A stretch of DNA of 64,000 nucleotides from Adhaeribacter pallidiroseus (lineage in GTDB: Bacteria; Bacteroidota; Bacteroidia; Cytophagales; Hymenobacteraceae). Under the pieces are notes generated by a model, which saw nothing but the letters and a program-made list of their open reading frames with translations, ran no database searches and had not been told where the DNA came from. The position numbers and the translations under genes were made by a program. The stretch is from the NCBI RefSeq assembly GCF_003340495.1, contig NZ_QASA01000001.1:4030001-4094000 (forward strand), in the 5' to 3' direction. Positions within the stretch are counted from its first letter, which is position 1; every line of letters starts with the position of its first letter. Shown piece by piece: positions 1 through 8,387 of this stretch.

Positions 1-468
1 TCATACCCCCAAAAAAGCCGCATTGCTCCTTTGGTATACCTATCCGGGAAAGAAAACCTGCACGGCATTTTACTCGAATTTGGTAATAACAATTTTCAGG
101 TGCCGCCCTTGTTTTATTTGGGCCGGATGGCGGCCGAAGCCGGACCATTTATTACGGACCGTAAGAAAATATGGCAAAAATATAAAACCGGAACGCCGCT
201 GCCCGCTGACTTTGTAATGGTGTATAGTCTAAACCACGAAAAACCTTTAAAAGCCTTACAAGCTGAAATAAAACCGGCTTACGCGCCTAATTACGTAGTA
301 GTTGTGGGCCAAGATGATTTAAACAAACGTTTGCAACGCCTCCGACAACTTTATTCGCAAATCAAACTGGAGCAAACAATAGCACCTTCGCGCTACGACC
401 AGGTAAGACATTGGTTAAGCCCATGGGAACATTCAGCCGAACAAGTACGCATTTATCAGGTAAAATAG
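1..468 (+). CDS. C-terminal part of a membrane glycosyltransferase-like protein (partial)
   Basis: The frame is open from the first base of the window to the TAG at 466-468, so this is the 3' end of a gene that begins to the left. About 155 residues are visible. They are soluble in character, without membrane spans, and include a PPLFYLGR stretch and a basic, Leu/Arg-rich helix. This resembles the extracytoplasmic tail of PMT/ArnT-type (GT39) glycosyltransferases, which use polyprenyl-phosphate sugars, but the catalytic part is outside the window and the call is an inference. The convergent neighbour is a GtrA-family gene, which often accompanies such transferases; this supports the guess. 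It could also be an unrelated conserved protein. Confidence 0.5.
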   Translation, partial: SYPQKSRIAPLVYLSGKENLHGILLEFGNNNFQVPPLFYLGRMAAEAGPFITDRKKIWQKYKTGTPLPADFVMVYSLNHEKPLKALQAEIKPAYAPNYVVVVGQDDLNKRLQRLRQLYSQIKLEQTIAPSRYDQVRHWLSPWEHSAEQVRIYQVK

Positions 469-476
469 CCCGGCGT

Positions 477-872
477 TTACCGCGTAAAGGTGAACAGATA
501 ATTAAAAAAGAAATTCCAGAAAAACACCAGTACCATCGCGCAAAACTTTGCGACGTAAAAGTTAAGTTTAAATTTTACAGTAAGCAGGTATACAAGCAGG
601 TTGTTCAGAATTAATCCGACCAACGCGATGAGTAGAAATTTAGAAAACTGAACGGCAATGCCCGGATCTACGCTCCGGAAAGTCCACAGTCGGTTTAGAA
701 GGTAGTTGTTGGTGCAGGCAATGGCAAAACCGGAGCTGTTGGCCAGATATTTATTCCAGCGCAGCTTTTCTCTTGTCAGGTAGGTTATACCGAAATCGAG
801 CAATAAACCCGAAAAACCCACCAGCACAAACTTTAAAAATTTAAAAAACCAGGCTGTTGGGTTAGTAAACAT
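477..872 (-). CDS. GtrA family membrane protein
   Basis: A 131-residue protein with four hydrophobic segments (roughly residues 11-33, 43-62, 75-97 and 103-127), the usual size and topology of GtrA proteins. Family-type motifs are visible: NNYLLNRLWTF after the second segment and FFNYLFTF at the C-terminus. GtrA members are thought to move undecaprenyl-phosphate-linked sugars across the inner membrane for cell-surface glycosylation. It ends 9 bases from the end of the convergent partial gene at 1-468, which looks like a polyprenyl-sugar-using transferase, so the two may serve one surface-glycan pathway. The substrate is not evident. Confidence 0.85.
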   Translation of the reverse strand: MFTNPTAWFFKFLKFVLVGFSGLLLDFGITYLTREKLRWNKYLANSSGFAIACTNNYLLNRLWTFRSVDPGIAVQFSKFLLIALVGLILNNLLVYLLTVKFKLNFYVAKFCAMVLVFFWNFFFNYLFTFTR

Positions 873-1084
873 CTAAGAATACGTAATAGTGAAACGGGTT
901 CCGTAACATGTAAGCAGCAACTGAAAATGGCCGCATTGGATTTGTCTGAAAACTCGCCAATAACTGAATTACCGCACTACCTGCCCACAGAAACTCTACC
1001 TACCGCTAACCCCCTACAGCTTCCGGCAGGTCGCAGATTATAGAAAATTTAAAAAAATATACTCAAACAAAACGGATACAAACC

Positions 1085-1119
1085 AAAAGCCCAGCTGCTT
1101 TTATAACAACGGGGCTTTT
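1085..1119 (-). terminator. rho-independent terminator after the alcohol dehydrogenase
   Basis: An 8-bp stem (AAAAGCCC at 1085-1092 with GGGCTTTT at 1112-1119) lies 35 bases beyond the stop codon of the minus-strand dehydrogenase. Read on the minus strand, the stem ends in TTTT. The loop is long (19 bases), so strength is uncertain. Confidence 0.6.
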
Positions 1120-1153
1120 AATTTTTGAATAGATTAGTGCTAAGTGTTTTTGC

Positions 1154-2197
1154 TTACAAAGTAGCCATATCAATAACAAACCGGTATTTTACGTCGCTGC
1201 GGAGCATGCGTTCGTAAGCTTCGTTAATCTGGGCCATCGGAATTACTTCCACATCCGACATAATGTTGTTTTCGGCGCAGTAATCCAGCATTTCCTGTGT
1301 TTCGGGTATGCCACCAATCATGGAACCTACTAACCGCTTGCGACGAGAAATTAAACTAAAGCCTGCCACCGGAGCAGGCTCGGGCGGCGCTCCTACCAAA
1401 ATCATGGTGCCATCGCGGCGCAGTAAGCTTAAGTATAAGTTTAAATCGTGGGGTGCCGAAACCGTATCCAGAATAAAATCAAAATAATTAGTATATTCTT
1501 TCAGATGCTCCGGATTGCGGGTAACGGCAAATTTATGCGCGCCTAACTCTTTGGCATCGGCTTCTTTGCTAGGCGAAGTACTGAGTACCGTAACTTCGGC
1601 GCCCATAGAAGCGCCCAATTTTACGGCCATGTGGCCTAAGCCACCTAGTCCTACCACGCCTAATTTATGCCCTGCGCCTACTTTCCATTGCCGCAACGGC
1701 GAATAAGTAGTAATACCCGCGCATAACAAAGGCGCTACTCGCGATAAGTCTAATTTTTCGGATACTTTTAAAGTGTAATTTTCATCCACTACAATCTGGT
1801 TGGAGTAACCGCCGTAGGTTGGGGTTTTTCGATCCATTTCCAAGCCATTATAGGTGCTGGCCGTGTGCACTTCGCAGTATTGCTCCAAGCCTTCTTTACA
1901 GCTATGGCAGGTACGGCAAGAATCTACAAAACAACCCACACCGGCTAAATCACCTTCTTTAAACTTGGTTACCTGACTGCCCACTTTACTAATGCGGCCT
2001 ACTATTTCGTGGCCCGGTACCATGGGGTAAATAGAACCGCCCCACTCATTGCGTACCTGATGAACATCAGAGTGGCAAACACCACAGTATAATATACTAA
2101 TTAACACATCGTGTTCCCCTACTTCCCGGCGTTCAAAGCTAAACGGGCCCAGCGGCTCCGTCGCATCTTGTACAGCGTATCCTTTTGTTGGCATCAT
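1154..2197 (-). CDS. NADP-type zinc-dependent alcohol dehydrogenase (CAD/YahK-like)
   Basis: A 347-residue medium-chain dehydrogenase that reversibly oxidises alcohols to aldehydes in the cytoplasm. Catalytic zinc ligands are visible as Cys41, His63 (PGHE) and Cys159; the structural zinc site is Cys94, Cys97, Cys100 and Cys108. The Rossmann motif GLGGLG is at residues 183-188. The second strand ends in STSPSK instead of an acidic residue, which in this family favours NADPH over NADH, as in cinnamyl-alcohol dehydrogenase and YahK. The two first codons are both ATG; either could start. It stands alone between non-related genes and has its own terminator. The physiological substrate cannot be read from the sequence. 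Confidence 0.92.
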   Translation of the reverse strand: MMPTKGYAVQDATEPLGPFSFERREVGEHDVLISILYCGVCHSDVHQVRNEWGGSIYPMVPGHEIVGRISKVGSQVTKFKEGDLAGVGCFVDSCRTCHSCKEGLEQYCEVHTASTYNGLEMDRKTPTYGGYSNQIVVDENYTLKVSEKLDLSRVAPLLCAGITTYSPLRQWKVGAGHKLGVVGLGGLGHMAVKLGASMGAEVTVLSTSPSKEADAKELGAHKFAVTRNPEHLKEYTNYFDFILDTVSAPHDLNLYLSLLRRDGTMILVGAPPEPAPVAGFSLISRRKRLVGSMIGGIPETQEMLDYCAENNIMSDVEVIPMAQINEAYERMLRSDVKYRFVIDMATL

Positions 2198-2434
2198 AGT
2201 TTTAGAAATTAAAAAATCAAAGGTTGTTTAGTTTGATTACCTGACTAAAACGGGTAAGTAAGCGGGAAGTTGCCCAAAATTGGACCTCCTCGAAGTTACA
2301 GTAATCTTCGTAACCGCTAGGCGAAGTAAACTTTCTATAACGCAACGAAATAATTCCTTTTAAAAACTATTTTGCAGCAGCTAAAACTCACCCGGTAACT
2401 TTTGAGTAAGCATATCCAAAATTTTAAATTTTTC

Positions 2435-3040
2435 TTACTTAGTAGCAGGAGCTTGTTTCGGCGGATTAATCATGATGTGGGCATTATGCTTGCCAGGATC
2501 CATTATCCAAGGCAGACCGGGGCCATCTGGCTTCAACGGCAAACCAGTGCTTTCGGCAGTGGCAAACGGAATATACACCACCGAACGGACGTAACCGTTT
2601 TTTACTTCGCCAGTAGCTTTGTCAAAATCAGTGTCTTCAGCTGAAAAAGAAAATAAAGTAGTCGGGTTCTTCGGCATTTTTAGCTTACCCGTTTTTGCTT
2701 CTTGTTCGCGGGTATCGTAAATTTCCTGCCCCGATTTGCCGGCTTTCCGAAGCTCCCGGCCACGCGCCATAAATGGTTCTAAATCTTTGTGGTAACACGA
2801 GGCATTAAAGCCTTTTTGCTTAGGGTCGTCGCCTAAACAGATTAATTCGTTGGTTCCTTTACGCAATAAAGTTAGCGTGCCATCGCCGGTATAACCGTAC
2901 ACGGCGGCACCGGCTCGCTTATCGGCGGGCGCCGCCAAAACCGCGGCTTTAATCTGGATTTCGGGGGTAGGTACCGTAGTTTGCGCCACGCTCACCAAAA
3001 CGGGCGTAGCTGTTAGTAAAAAAGTGAGTAGTTGTTTCAT
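2435..3040 (-). CDS. conserved secreted protein of unknown function
   Basis: A 201-residue protein that begins with a clear signal peptide (Lys-containing start, hydrophobic residues 4-18, Ala-Gln cleavage region near 19-20), so it is exported to the periplasm or beyond. The mature part contains two cysteines (in ELICLGDD and SCYHKDLE), a charged helical segment around residues 90-120, and a Pro-rich C-terminus. I do not recognise a named domain. It is a single gene with no operon partner, flanked by 237 bp and 445 bp of non-coding sequence. Confidence 0.75.
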   Translation of the reverse strand: MKQLLTFLLTATPVLVSVAQTTVPTPEIQIKAAVLAAPADKRAGAAVYGYTGDGTLTLLRKGTNELICLGDDPKQKGFNASCYHKDLEPFMARGRELRKAGKSGQEIYDTREQEAKTGKLKMPKNPTTLFSFSAEDTDFDKATGEVKNGYVRSVVYIPFATAESTGLPLKPDGPGLPWIMDPGKHNAHIMINPPKQAPATK

Positions 3041-3485
3041 AGAGCTGTTTATTACAAAATGTTTTTACTTCTAACCGCAGGTTAATAGAGCCGGGTAACT
3101 AAGGTAATCAATTACCTAAAGCTTAAAAATTAAAAACCATATTTATTGTATTTGCCCTGTTCTGGCGCTTATTCCTGCTTTTTTTAAATTTTATAAGCCA
3201 AGGCAACCATTATTCTTGATTTTAACCTTATAACTCCCGTTTTCCAGGCTTTTTATTTAATCGCTTGGCGGACGCATTTACTTCAATTAAATCTACTGGG
3301 TCGTTCAAAGGACTGGTATCTAAATTAGTGGCGCGGTTTAGTTCTTCTGGGCAGCGTCAAAAATACCAGATTTTTGCGTTATGGAGCAGCGAATTAAAGT
3401 TTTAAAAGTAAAATACAAACAGGTACTTTCAGCAACCAGCATGGTGTAAGCAGAACTTGTTGGTTAGCCAACCTTCATTGGCTAA
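3041..3485. other. 445-bp intergenic region with a short coding-like remnant
   Basis: There is no complete gene here. On the minus strand, 3228-3356 is open for about 42 codons without a start codon, bounded upstream by an in-frame TGA. Its residue composition (for example DPVDLIEVNASAKRLNKK) looks like real protein, so it may be the tail of a decayed gene. The rest is AT-rich. A 9-bp inverted repeat lies at 3463-3486. Confidence 0.35.
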
Positions 3486-3486
3486 C
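3463..3486 (-). terminator. hairpin at the end of the small phosphatase gene
   Basis: A perfect 9-bp inverted repeat (GTTAGCCAA at 3463-3471 and TTGGCTAAC at 3478-3486) with a 6-base loop reaches into the stop codon of the minus-strand phosphatase. No U-tract follows, so it is only a possible terminator. Confidence 0.35.
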
Positions 3487-3803
3487 TACAGATATGGCTG
3501 CAAGCAAACGCGTAAGTGTTCTATTAGTTCCGCATCCTGGTATTGGTACTCATCCGGTATATCCAGCACAATAATCTGTTTGTTGTTTAGTGCAACCGGA
3601 AACTTTTCGCGCAGGCGCTGCCGGTGTTTTTTCTCCATCACAAAAATAATATCAACCCACAAAATAAGCTTTTCGGTTACCCGAACCCGGACATTATTTT
3701 CTGTTTCTGCGGATCGGGCCGTTATAGTCGGATGATTTTGAAATAAGGCCTCGGCCGTGGGGCTTCGCCCTTGATTGCGGCTGCACACAAAAAGTATTTG
3801 CAA
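3486..3803 (-). CDS. small low-molecular-weight phosphotyrosine phosphatase-like protein
   Basis: A 105-residue protein whose N-terminus holds the P-loop of low-molecular-weight protein tyrosine phosphatases: Cys7 and Arg13 in the CX5R form CSRNQGRS. A later DIPDEY segment sits where the family carries the Asp general acid. It is shorter than classical members (about 150 residues) and matches the compact predicted tyrosine phosphatase group. The likely reaction is hydrolysis of phosphotyrosine or a similar phosphoester in the cytoplasm. It precedes the peptidase-like gene at 3824-4714 by 20 bases in coordinate terms, and both are on the minus strand, so the two may be co-transcribed. Confidence 0.8.
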   Translation of the reverse strand: MQILFVCSRNQGRSPTAEALFQNHPTITARSAETENNVRVRVTEKLILWVDIIFVMEKKHRQRLREKFPVALNNKQIIVLDIPDEYQYQDAELIEHLRVCLQPYL

Positions 3804-3823
3804 AATTTAAAATTTTTAAATCT

Positions 3824-4714
3824 TCACTTTTCCAGCAGGTAGCCACTCTTTTTTAAAAAAGCAGCGTAATCTTTAATGTTCAGGATGTCGGCCATGGCTT
3901 TTTTCTTATCCGGCGTTTTATCAAAATACGCTTTGCAGATCTGGTAACCCAGCCAATACCCTAAATCCTTGGGTCGTTGGTCTTTACCGCTTACCCCGTA
4001 CAGCCAATCTTGGTTGTTAAAACCCTGCATGGCGTGGGCAAACTCTTTCCGCAGTTCGGCAGCGTGCGCATTGCCGTAAGTATAAGCGCTGGCATTTATA
4101 TTCCTTCCCGAAATTAATTCGCCCACAAAATCGGCGCTGCCTTCCAAGATAGATTGTTCGAGCAAAGTAGTTTCGCGAGGCGGAAAGGTTTGCTGAAAAT
4201 AAATCAGTTCGTGTGCCACAATTGCCGGGATGCCACTAGGATTACTTTGCATTTCGGCCCCGATAATTAAACCGTTTTTACTGGAAGTTCCTCCGGAATT
4301 AGCAGTACCAATCACAAAATAAACCGGCGGAAAAGTAGCAGCCGGATACCATTCTTTCAGCTTTTGAAAAGCTACGCGGCACTCTTTTTCTTTCAATGCA
4401 ATTTTAAATGTATTTTCCCGCACTTTCTGGTATTCTTTCCGATGCTTTTTTACCGTTTGGTATAATTTATCGGCACTCTCGATGCGGTTCGCCATAAAAT
4501 CTTTTACGCCTTGGCTGCCTTTATCAAGGTAGTATTTTTGAAACGGATTTTGTAAAGTATCTTGCAAAAAAAGGTCAAAAGCTTGCCAAAAATAACAAAT
4601 GTCTTGGGTGACGAATTTGGCTTGACTTGGATCCGTTGGGAATTTGGTAGTCTGCCCGAAAGATTGCGTTACGCAAAGAAACCCGAAAACCAAACCGGTA
4701 AGTTTGTGCCACAT
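3824..4714 (-). CDS. secreted putative Zn-peptidase-like protein with altered HExxH motif
   Basis: A 296-residue protein with a signal peptide (residues 1 to about 20, ending SFGQ). The central part resembles the putative Zn-dependent peptidases annotated as DUF2268: a VAHELIYFQQ helix followed about 20 residues later by EGSADFVGELISG, the expected position of the third zinc ligand. The motif reads H-E-L-I-Y, so the second histidine of HExxH is Tyr (codon TAT; one base from CAT His). The rest of the protein is intact and full length. It may be a catalytically dead relative, or the zinc may be bound differently. The phosphatase gene lies immediately downstream on the same strand. Confidence 0.75.
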   Translation of the reverse strand: MWHKLTGLVFGFLCVTQSFGQTTKFPTDPSQAKFVTQDICYFWQAFDLFLQDTLQNPFQKYYLDKGSQGVKDFMANRIESADKLYQTVKKHRKEYQKVRENTFKIALKEKECRVAFQKLKEWYPAATFPPVYFVIGTANSGGTSSKNGLIIGAEMQSNPSGIPAIVAHELIYFQQTFPPRETTLLEQSILEGSADFVGELISGRNINASAYTYGNAHAAELRKEFAHAMQGFNNQDWLYGVSGKDQRPKDLGYWLGYQICKAYFDKTPDKKKAMADILNIKDYAAFLKKSGYLLEK

Positions 4715-4849
4715 ACCAATAGAATTTAGAAAATAGACGCTGATGATGAAGTAATAGTTATAGCTCTAACTTACTACATAATGGTTTATATTTTCAAATC
4801 GGATTTTAAAGTTTTATTGCTGATTTTTTTTAATTTTTTACATTGCTAG

Positions 4850-5179
4850 CTAATCCACCATAAAAACGGTAGCCCCAGCCGTAGAAGCAATTTGGTGTGC
4901 CTCAGTATTATCGCCGACTACAAACGTTTCTCCTGCCTGCACGGTAATAGCGCGATCATTGGTAAAGGTTATTTCTAGCTGACCCGCCAATACCAATACT
5001 ATTTGCCCCCGGTGGTTCCAATGGTTGGCCTGGTAATCGGCGAGGTATTGCACCAACCGCACCCGGATATTGCCTAATTCCCAGATTTTACTCATAGCGG
5101 TACCCGTTAAACCCGGCACTTCCACTACTTCCACCTCGTCCCAGTTAATCAGGTGAAACGGAATATTCTCTATCTTCAT
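4850..5179 (-). CDS. cupin fold protein (DHCW-type)
   Basis: A 109-residue single-domain protein with the spacing of a small beta-barrel cupin. The first cupin motif is recognisable around HWNHRGQIVLVLAGQ and a second part as ETFVVGDNTEAHQI, with His residues that could bind a metal. It resembles the small DHCW-motif cupins. No catalytic activity can be assigned; small cupins of this type often sense or isomerise small ligands. It lies 69 bases downstream of the MFS transporter gene on the same strand and may be co-transcribed with it. Confidence 0.8.
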   Translation of the reverse strand: MKIENIPFHLINWDEVEVVEVPGLTGTAMSKIWELGNIRVRLVQYLADYQANHWNHRGQIVLVLAGQLEITFTNDRAITVQAGETFVVGDNTEAHQIASTAGATVFMVD

Positions 5180-5247
5180 ACAATTAAGGATTGGCGGAAA
5201 AAGAAAAAAATTTAAAAAATCATGGTAATGGTCTATTTATTTGATCA

Positions 5248-6447
5248 CTACAAACCGATTACCGGGGATTTAGCAAACCGCAGGTGCACCAGTAAAGCCA
5301 AAATGGAGAAAACCAAACCAATTGCAACTACACCCGGCCACTGCCAAACATGCCAGACTTGACTAGCGATAAAGGTACCCGAAGCCCCACCTAAAAAGTA
5401 AGTAACCATGTAAACCGTATTTAGCCGGTTACGGGCTTCGGGTTGCAGCGAAAAAATAAGCGTTTGGTTAGAAATATGCGTCGCCTGCACGCCTAAATCC
5501 AGTAAAATAACGCCTGCTACTAAGCCCAGGTAGCTACTGCCCGAAATACCAAATACCAGGTACGAAAAAATAACTAACCCAATACTATACGTAGTTACTT
5601 GCCGCGAATTGCCTTTATCGCTGATGCGCCCCATGAAAGAAGCTCCCAAAGCGCCAAAAGCACCTACCAGGCCAAAGGCACCGGCTACATCGCTGCCGGC
5701 ATTAAAAGGCGGCTCGCGTAACAGAAAGGTTAAGGTAGTCCAGAAGGCGGCAAAGCTGGCAAAGCACAAAGCACCCCGTATTGCTGCCATCCGCAACAAA
5801 GGTTCGTCGCGGATTAAAGTGACCAGCGATTGCATTAAGGTTTTGTAATTGCCTTTATAATCCGGATATACTTCGGGCAGTAAAAAGTAAAGTAAAATCC
5901 AAAGTAAAAACATAACTACCGCGGCCATAATAAACATCGCCCGCCACCCCAGATGTGCGCCCACAAAACCGCTAATGGTCCGGGATAATAAAATACCAAT
6001 CAATAAACCACTCATGACAAAACCGACGGTGCGTCCCCGCTCTTCGGGCCGGGCCAGGTGCGCGGCCATAGGTACTAATAACTGAGGAGTAACCGAGGTA
6101 GCCCCGATTAAAAAACTAGCCATCATTAAAAAACCAACATTCGGAGAAAAGGCGCATAGCAGTAAAGCCCCGATAATCATCGCGAAGTTCCCCATTATCA
6201 ACTTCTTGCGTTTCAGCATATCGCCCAACGGAATTATGAACAACATGCCTACGGCGTAGCCTACTTGCGTAAGCATAGAAATACTGCCGGCTTTTGCCTG
6301 GGTAATCCGGAAGGTGCGGGCAATTTCGTCGAGTAAAGGTTGGTTGTAATATAAATTAGCTACCACTAAGCCCGTCGCAATCGCCATTACCCACAGGTTC
6401 AGCTTGGTTAAAGGAGGAGGCGCTAAAGTGGCCGTATTTTCTGTCAT
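5248..6447 (-). CDS. MFS transporter (drug/sugar exporter-like)
   Basis: A 399-residue integral membrane protein with about twelve hydrophobic segments, the standard Major Facilitator Superfamily size. The loop between segments 2 and 3 carries PLGDMLKRKK, the family motif with conserved Gly-Asp and basic residues. A matching GRISDKGNSR loop follows the central linker. The pattern is closest to DHA1-type exporters such as YnfM/YgaY relatives, which export small molecules by proton antiport across the inner membrane. The substrate is unknown. It is followed by the cupin gene, which may belong to the same transcript. Confidence 0.9.
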   Translation of the reverse strand: MTENTATLAPPPLTKLNLWVMAIATGLVVANLYYNQPLLDEIARTFRITQAKAGSISMLTQVGYAVGMLFIIPLGDMLKRKKLIMGNFAMIIGALLLCAFSPNVGFLMMASFLIGATSVTPQLLVPMAAHLARPEERGRTVGFVMSGLLIGILLSRTISGFVGAHLGWRAMFIMAAVVMFLLWILLYFLLPEVYPDYKGNYKTLMQSLVTLIRDEPLLRMAAIRGALCFASFAAFWTTLTFLLREPPFNAGSDVAGAFGLVGAFGALGASFMGRISDKGNSRQVTTYSIGLVIFSYLVFGISGSSYLGLVAGVILLDLGVQATHISNQTLIFSLQPEARNRLNTVYMVTYFLGGASGTFIASQVWHVWQWPGVVAIGLVFSILALLVHLRFAKSPVIGL

Positions 6448-6764
6448 GGCGGGTTGGGGTTAGCAGCTAGGTAAAAGAAGAGTCGGTATTGGTTTTCTTT
6501 ACCTGCGCAAACATTTCTGTTACTGCTAATAAGATAAATAGTTCGGCAGCCGTTGTCTGATTCTTGGTTAAGGGGAGGCAGTAACTGCTTTAAGGCTTGC
6601 TAGAAATATAAAAATTTAAAAATTTTCGCATTTAAGCTTTAAAGAGGGGTTTGATTTCGTTCTTTCTAGACAAGGTGAGCCAAGAGTAATTTACAATTTC
6701 AGGCTCATTATATGCGCACCAGGTTAATTAAAAACCCGTTGGGGAGCAACGGGTTTTATAAGTT
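6448..6764. other. 317-bp intergenic region
   Basis: This stretch separates two minus-strand genes. It holds the terminator of the DinB-like gene (6731-6757) and presumably the promoter of the MFS gene, although I find no clear TAnnTTTG element. An A/T motif of the AAATTTAAAAA type, seen repeatedly between genes in the first 16 kb, is at about 6606. Confidence 0.5.
6731..6757 (-). terminator. rho-independent terminator after the DinB-like gene
   Basis: A perfect 10-bp stem (AAAACCCGTT at 6731-6740, AACGGGTTTT at 6748-6757) with a 7-base loop lies 8 bases past the stop codon. On the minus strand it ends in a U-tract. Confidence 0.85.
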
Positions 6765-7313
6765 TTAAAATAATTTTTCGCCGGGAGGGGTTACTCCTTT
6801 CAAACGCAGGTAAACCGTAGCCTGGCCGCGGTGGTGGGTTTGGTGCTCAAACGCTTTTTCAAAAGCCAGCCCCCGGTTTAAATCCTGGTTAAATACTTTT
6901 ACATTTTCCGCTAATTGGGCATCGGTAGCTTTGTGTATAGCCGCAATCACAAAATCGTAGCTTTCCAGTACTACTTTACTTAGGCTAGCTTTTGTTTTAA
7001 ACTCCTCCATTTTTTCTAAATTTTTGCCCTGGTAAGGATTGGTGGCGCCGGAAGCGGAAGCGGCAAAATTAAAATTAGCGTTAGCCAAATGTAACATTTG
7101 CTCCGCGAAACTGCGGATTTCGGGAGTGGGTTTAAAACTAAGCCCCGCCTCCGGCATGGCATCCAGATACTCTTTTGTAAAAGCTTTGGCCCGTTGCCAG
7201 TCCGCAATCATCTGCGCTTTAGCCGGTGGGGTGGCGCCTATAGAAGTTAAGCTGGTAATGGTTAAGGCTACCCCCAGCAATAACAGGTTTAAAAGCAAAG
7301 TAGTTTTTTTCAT
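6765..7313 (-). CDS. exported DinB-like four-helix protein
   Basis: A 182-residue protein with a signal peptide (residues 1 to about 28, hydrophobic LLLNLLLLGVALTI). The mature region follows the DinB/YfiT four-helix pattern: an early helix with QMLHLANANF and a C-terminal helix with HQTHHRGQ. Together these place His residues as the usual three-histidine metal site. Most DinB proteins are cytoplasmic and many act as metal-dependent thiol transferases or are of unknown role, so an exported version is somewhat unusual. It is a single gene with its own terminator. Specific function unknown. Confidence 0.82.
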   Translation of the reverse strand: MKKTTLLLNLLLLGVALTITSLTSIGATPPAKAQMIADWQRAKAFTKEYLDAMPEAGLSFKPTPEIRSFAEQMLHLANANFNFAASASGATNPYQGKNLEKMEEFKTKASLSKVVLESYDFVIAAIHKATDAQLAENVKVFNQDLNRGLAFEKAFEHQTHHRGQATVYLRLKGVTPPGEKLF

Positions 7314-7461
7314 AAAGGTAATTTTAGAAGATGAAACAATAGAACAGCAGGCCTAATGTAACAAAAATTTAAAACGTCCCCAGAATTAAAATTTAAAAAT
7401 TAGCTTTACTACACTTTAAAAAGAATATGCTTTAAAATTTAAAAATTCTGGTTCTTTCCCC

Positions 7462-8151
7462 TTAAAATTTTTCCATATCTGGAAATAAAGGCAAATACGA
7501 ATTCTTAATTCCCTGATTGGCAGCGTGCACTGTTATCGCCACACAACGGGCTTGTTCGTTCATTTCAAAAGCAATGCCGGCCGCGGCATCGTCGTAGATA
7601 GTTACTTTGGCAGCGTTTTGTGGTGAGGTGTAAGCGGCCACTTTCACTATTTCGGGAAATGATTTTTGAATGCTTGCTACATCGGAATTAACGTGAACAG
7701 AATCAATGGTAAGAAAATAAGGAGAAGTTATTCGTATTTGATCTACCCGGCTCGCCTCATCGGGTCCGCCCATGTTGGTTTTAAAATAAATAGTAGTTTG
7801 GTGCCGGGCCGCCTTAGGCACGGTTGTATCTGGTTTCGAAAACCAAGTTGCCAGCGCTTTGCCCATGGCCGCATCGCTGCTATCGGGTTTTCCTAAACGA
7901 GCGGTTACCACCTCGGCTTTTTCCTGCAAGGCCGTTAAACCAATGCTTTTGCCCGGTACAATTAAGCGGTTCGGCGTTACTCCAATCGGGTTTGTAGCTG
8001 TACGCGGGGCTGGTTCCGCTGAAACGGAATCTTCGACTTTTAAAGGGAGCCTGGTTTGGTTATCTTGTTTAGAGGAGCAGCACCAGAAGCTAAATATTAA
8101 AGCCATTAGCCCAACCTTCCTTTTATTGTTGCCAAAAATCATATACATCAA
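7462..8151 (-). CDS. putative lipoprotein of unknown function
   Basis: A 229-residue protein. The N-terminus has basic residues (NNKRK) followed by a hydrophobic stretch ending in FSFWCCSS, a plausible lipobox, so the mature protein would be lipid-anchored. An ATG at the fourth codon would give a more typical start than the first. The mature domain has beta-rich character with alternating hydrophobic residues and includes a charged linker after the anchor. I recognise no named domain. It is transcribed alone, flanked by short AT-rich gaps. Confidence 0.65.
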   Translation of the reverse strand: MMYMIFGNNKRKVGLMALIFSFWCCSSKQDNQTRLPLKVEDSVSAEPAPRTATNPIGVTPNRLIVPGKSIGLTALQEKAEVVTARLGKPDSSDAAMGKALATWFSKPDTTVPKAARHQTTIYFKTNMGGPDEASRVDQIRITSPYFLTIDSVHVNSDVASIQKSFPEIVKVAAYTSPQNAAKVTIYDDAAAGIAFEMNEQARCVAITVHAANQGIKNSYLPLFPDMEKF

Positions 8152-8387
8152 AGTTCGAGAAAAAATAAAAAAGGTATTACAGCCAGGAATGGGTTATTAG
8201 CACCTCGCCAGTTCTTATTTAATGCGTTAGCACCTTTACTACCAATTTACGAGTTCGGTTTATAGCTACGGACCAAGCTGGATTTTAAAGATCTAGCTTA
8301 CTTGTACTTTGGTTCCGTAGAATGAGCGCGTCTACTGATAAAAAGATAATGACCAGGTAATTTCCCGTCATAAAACTGTAATAAACT

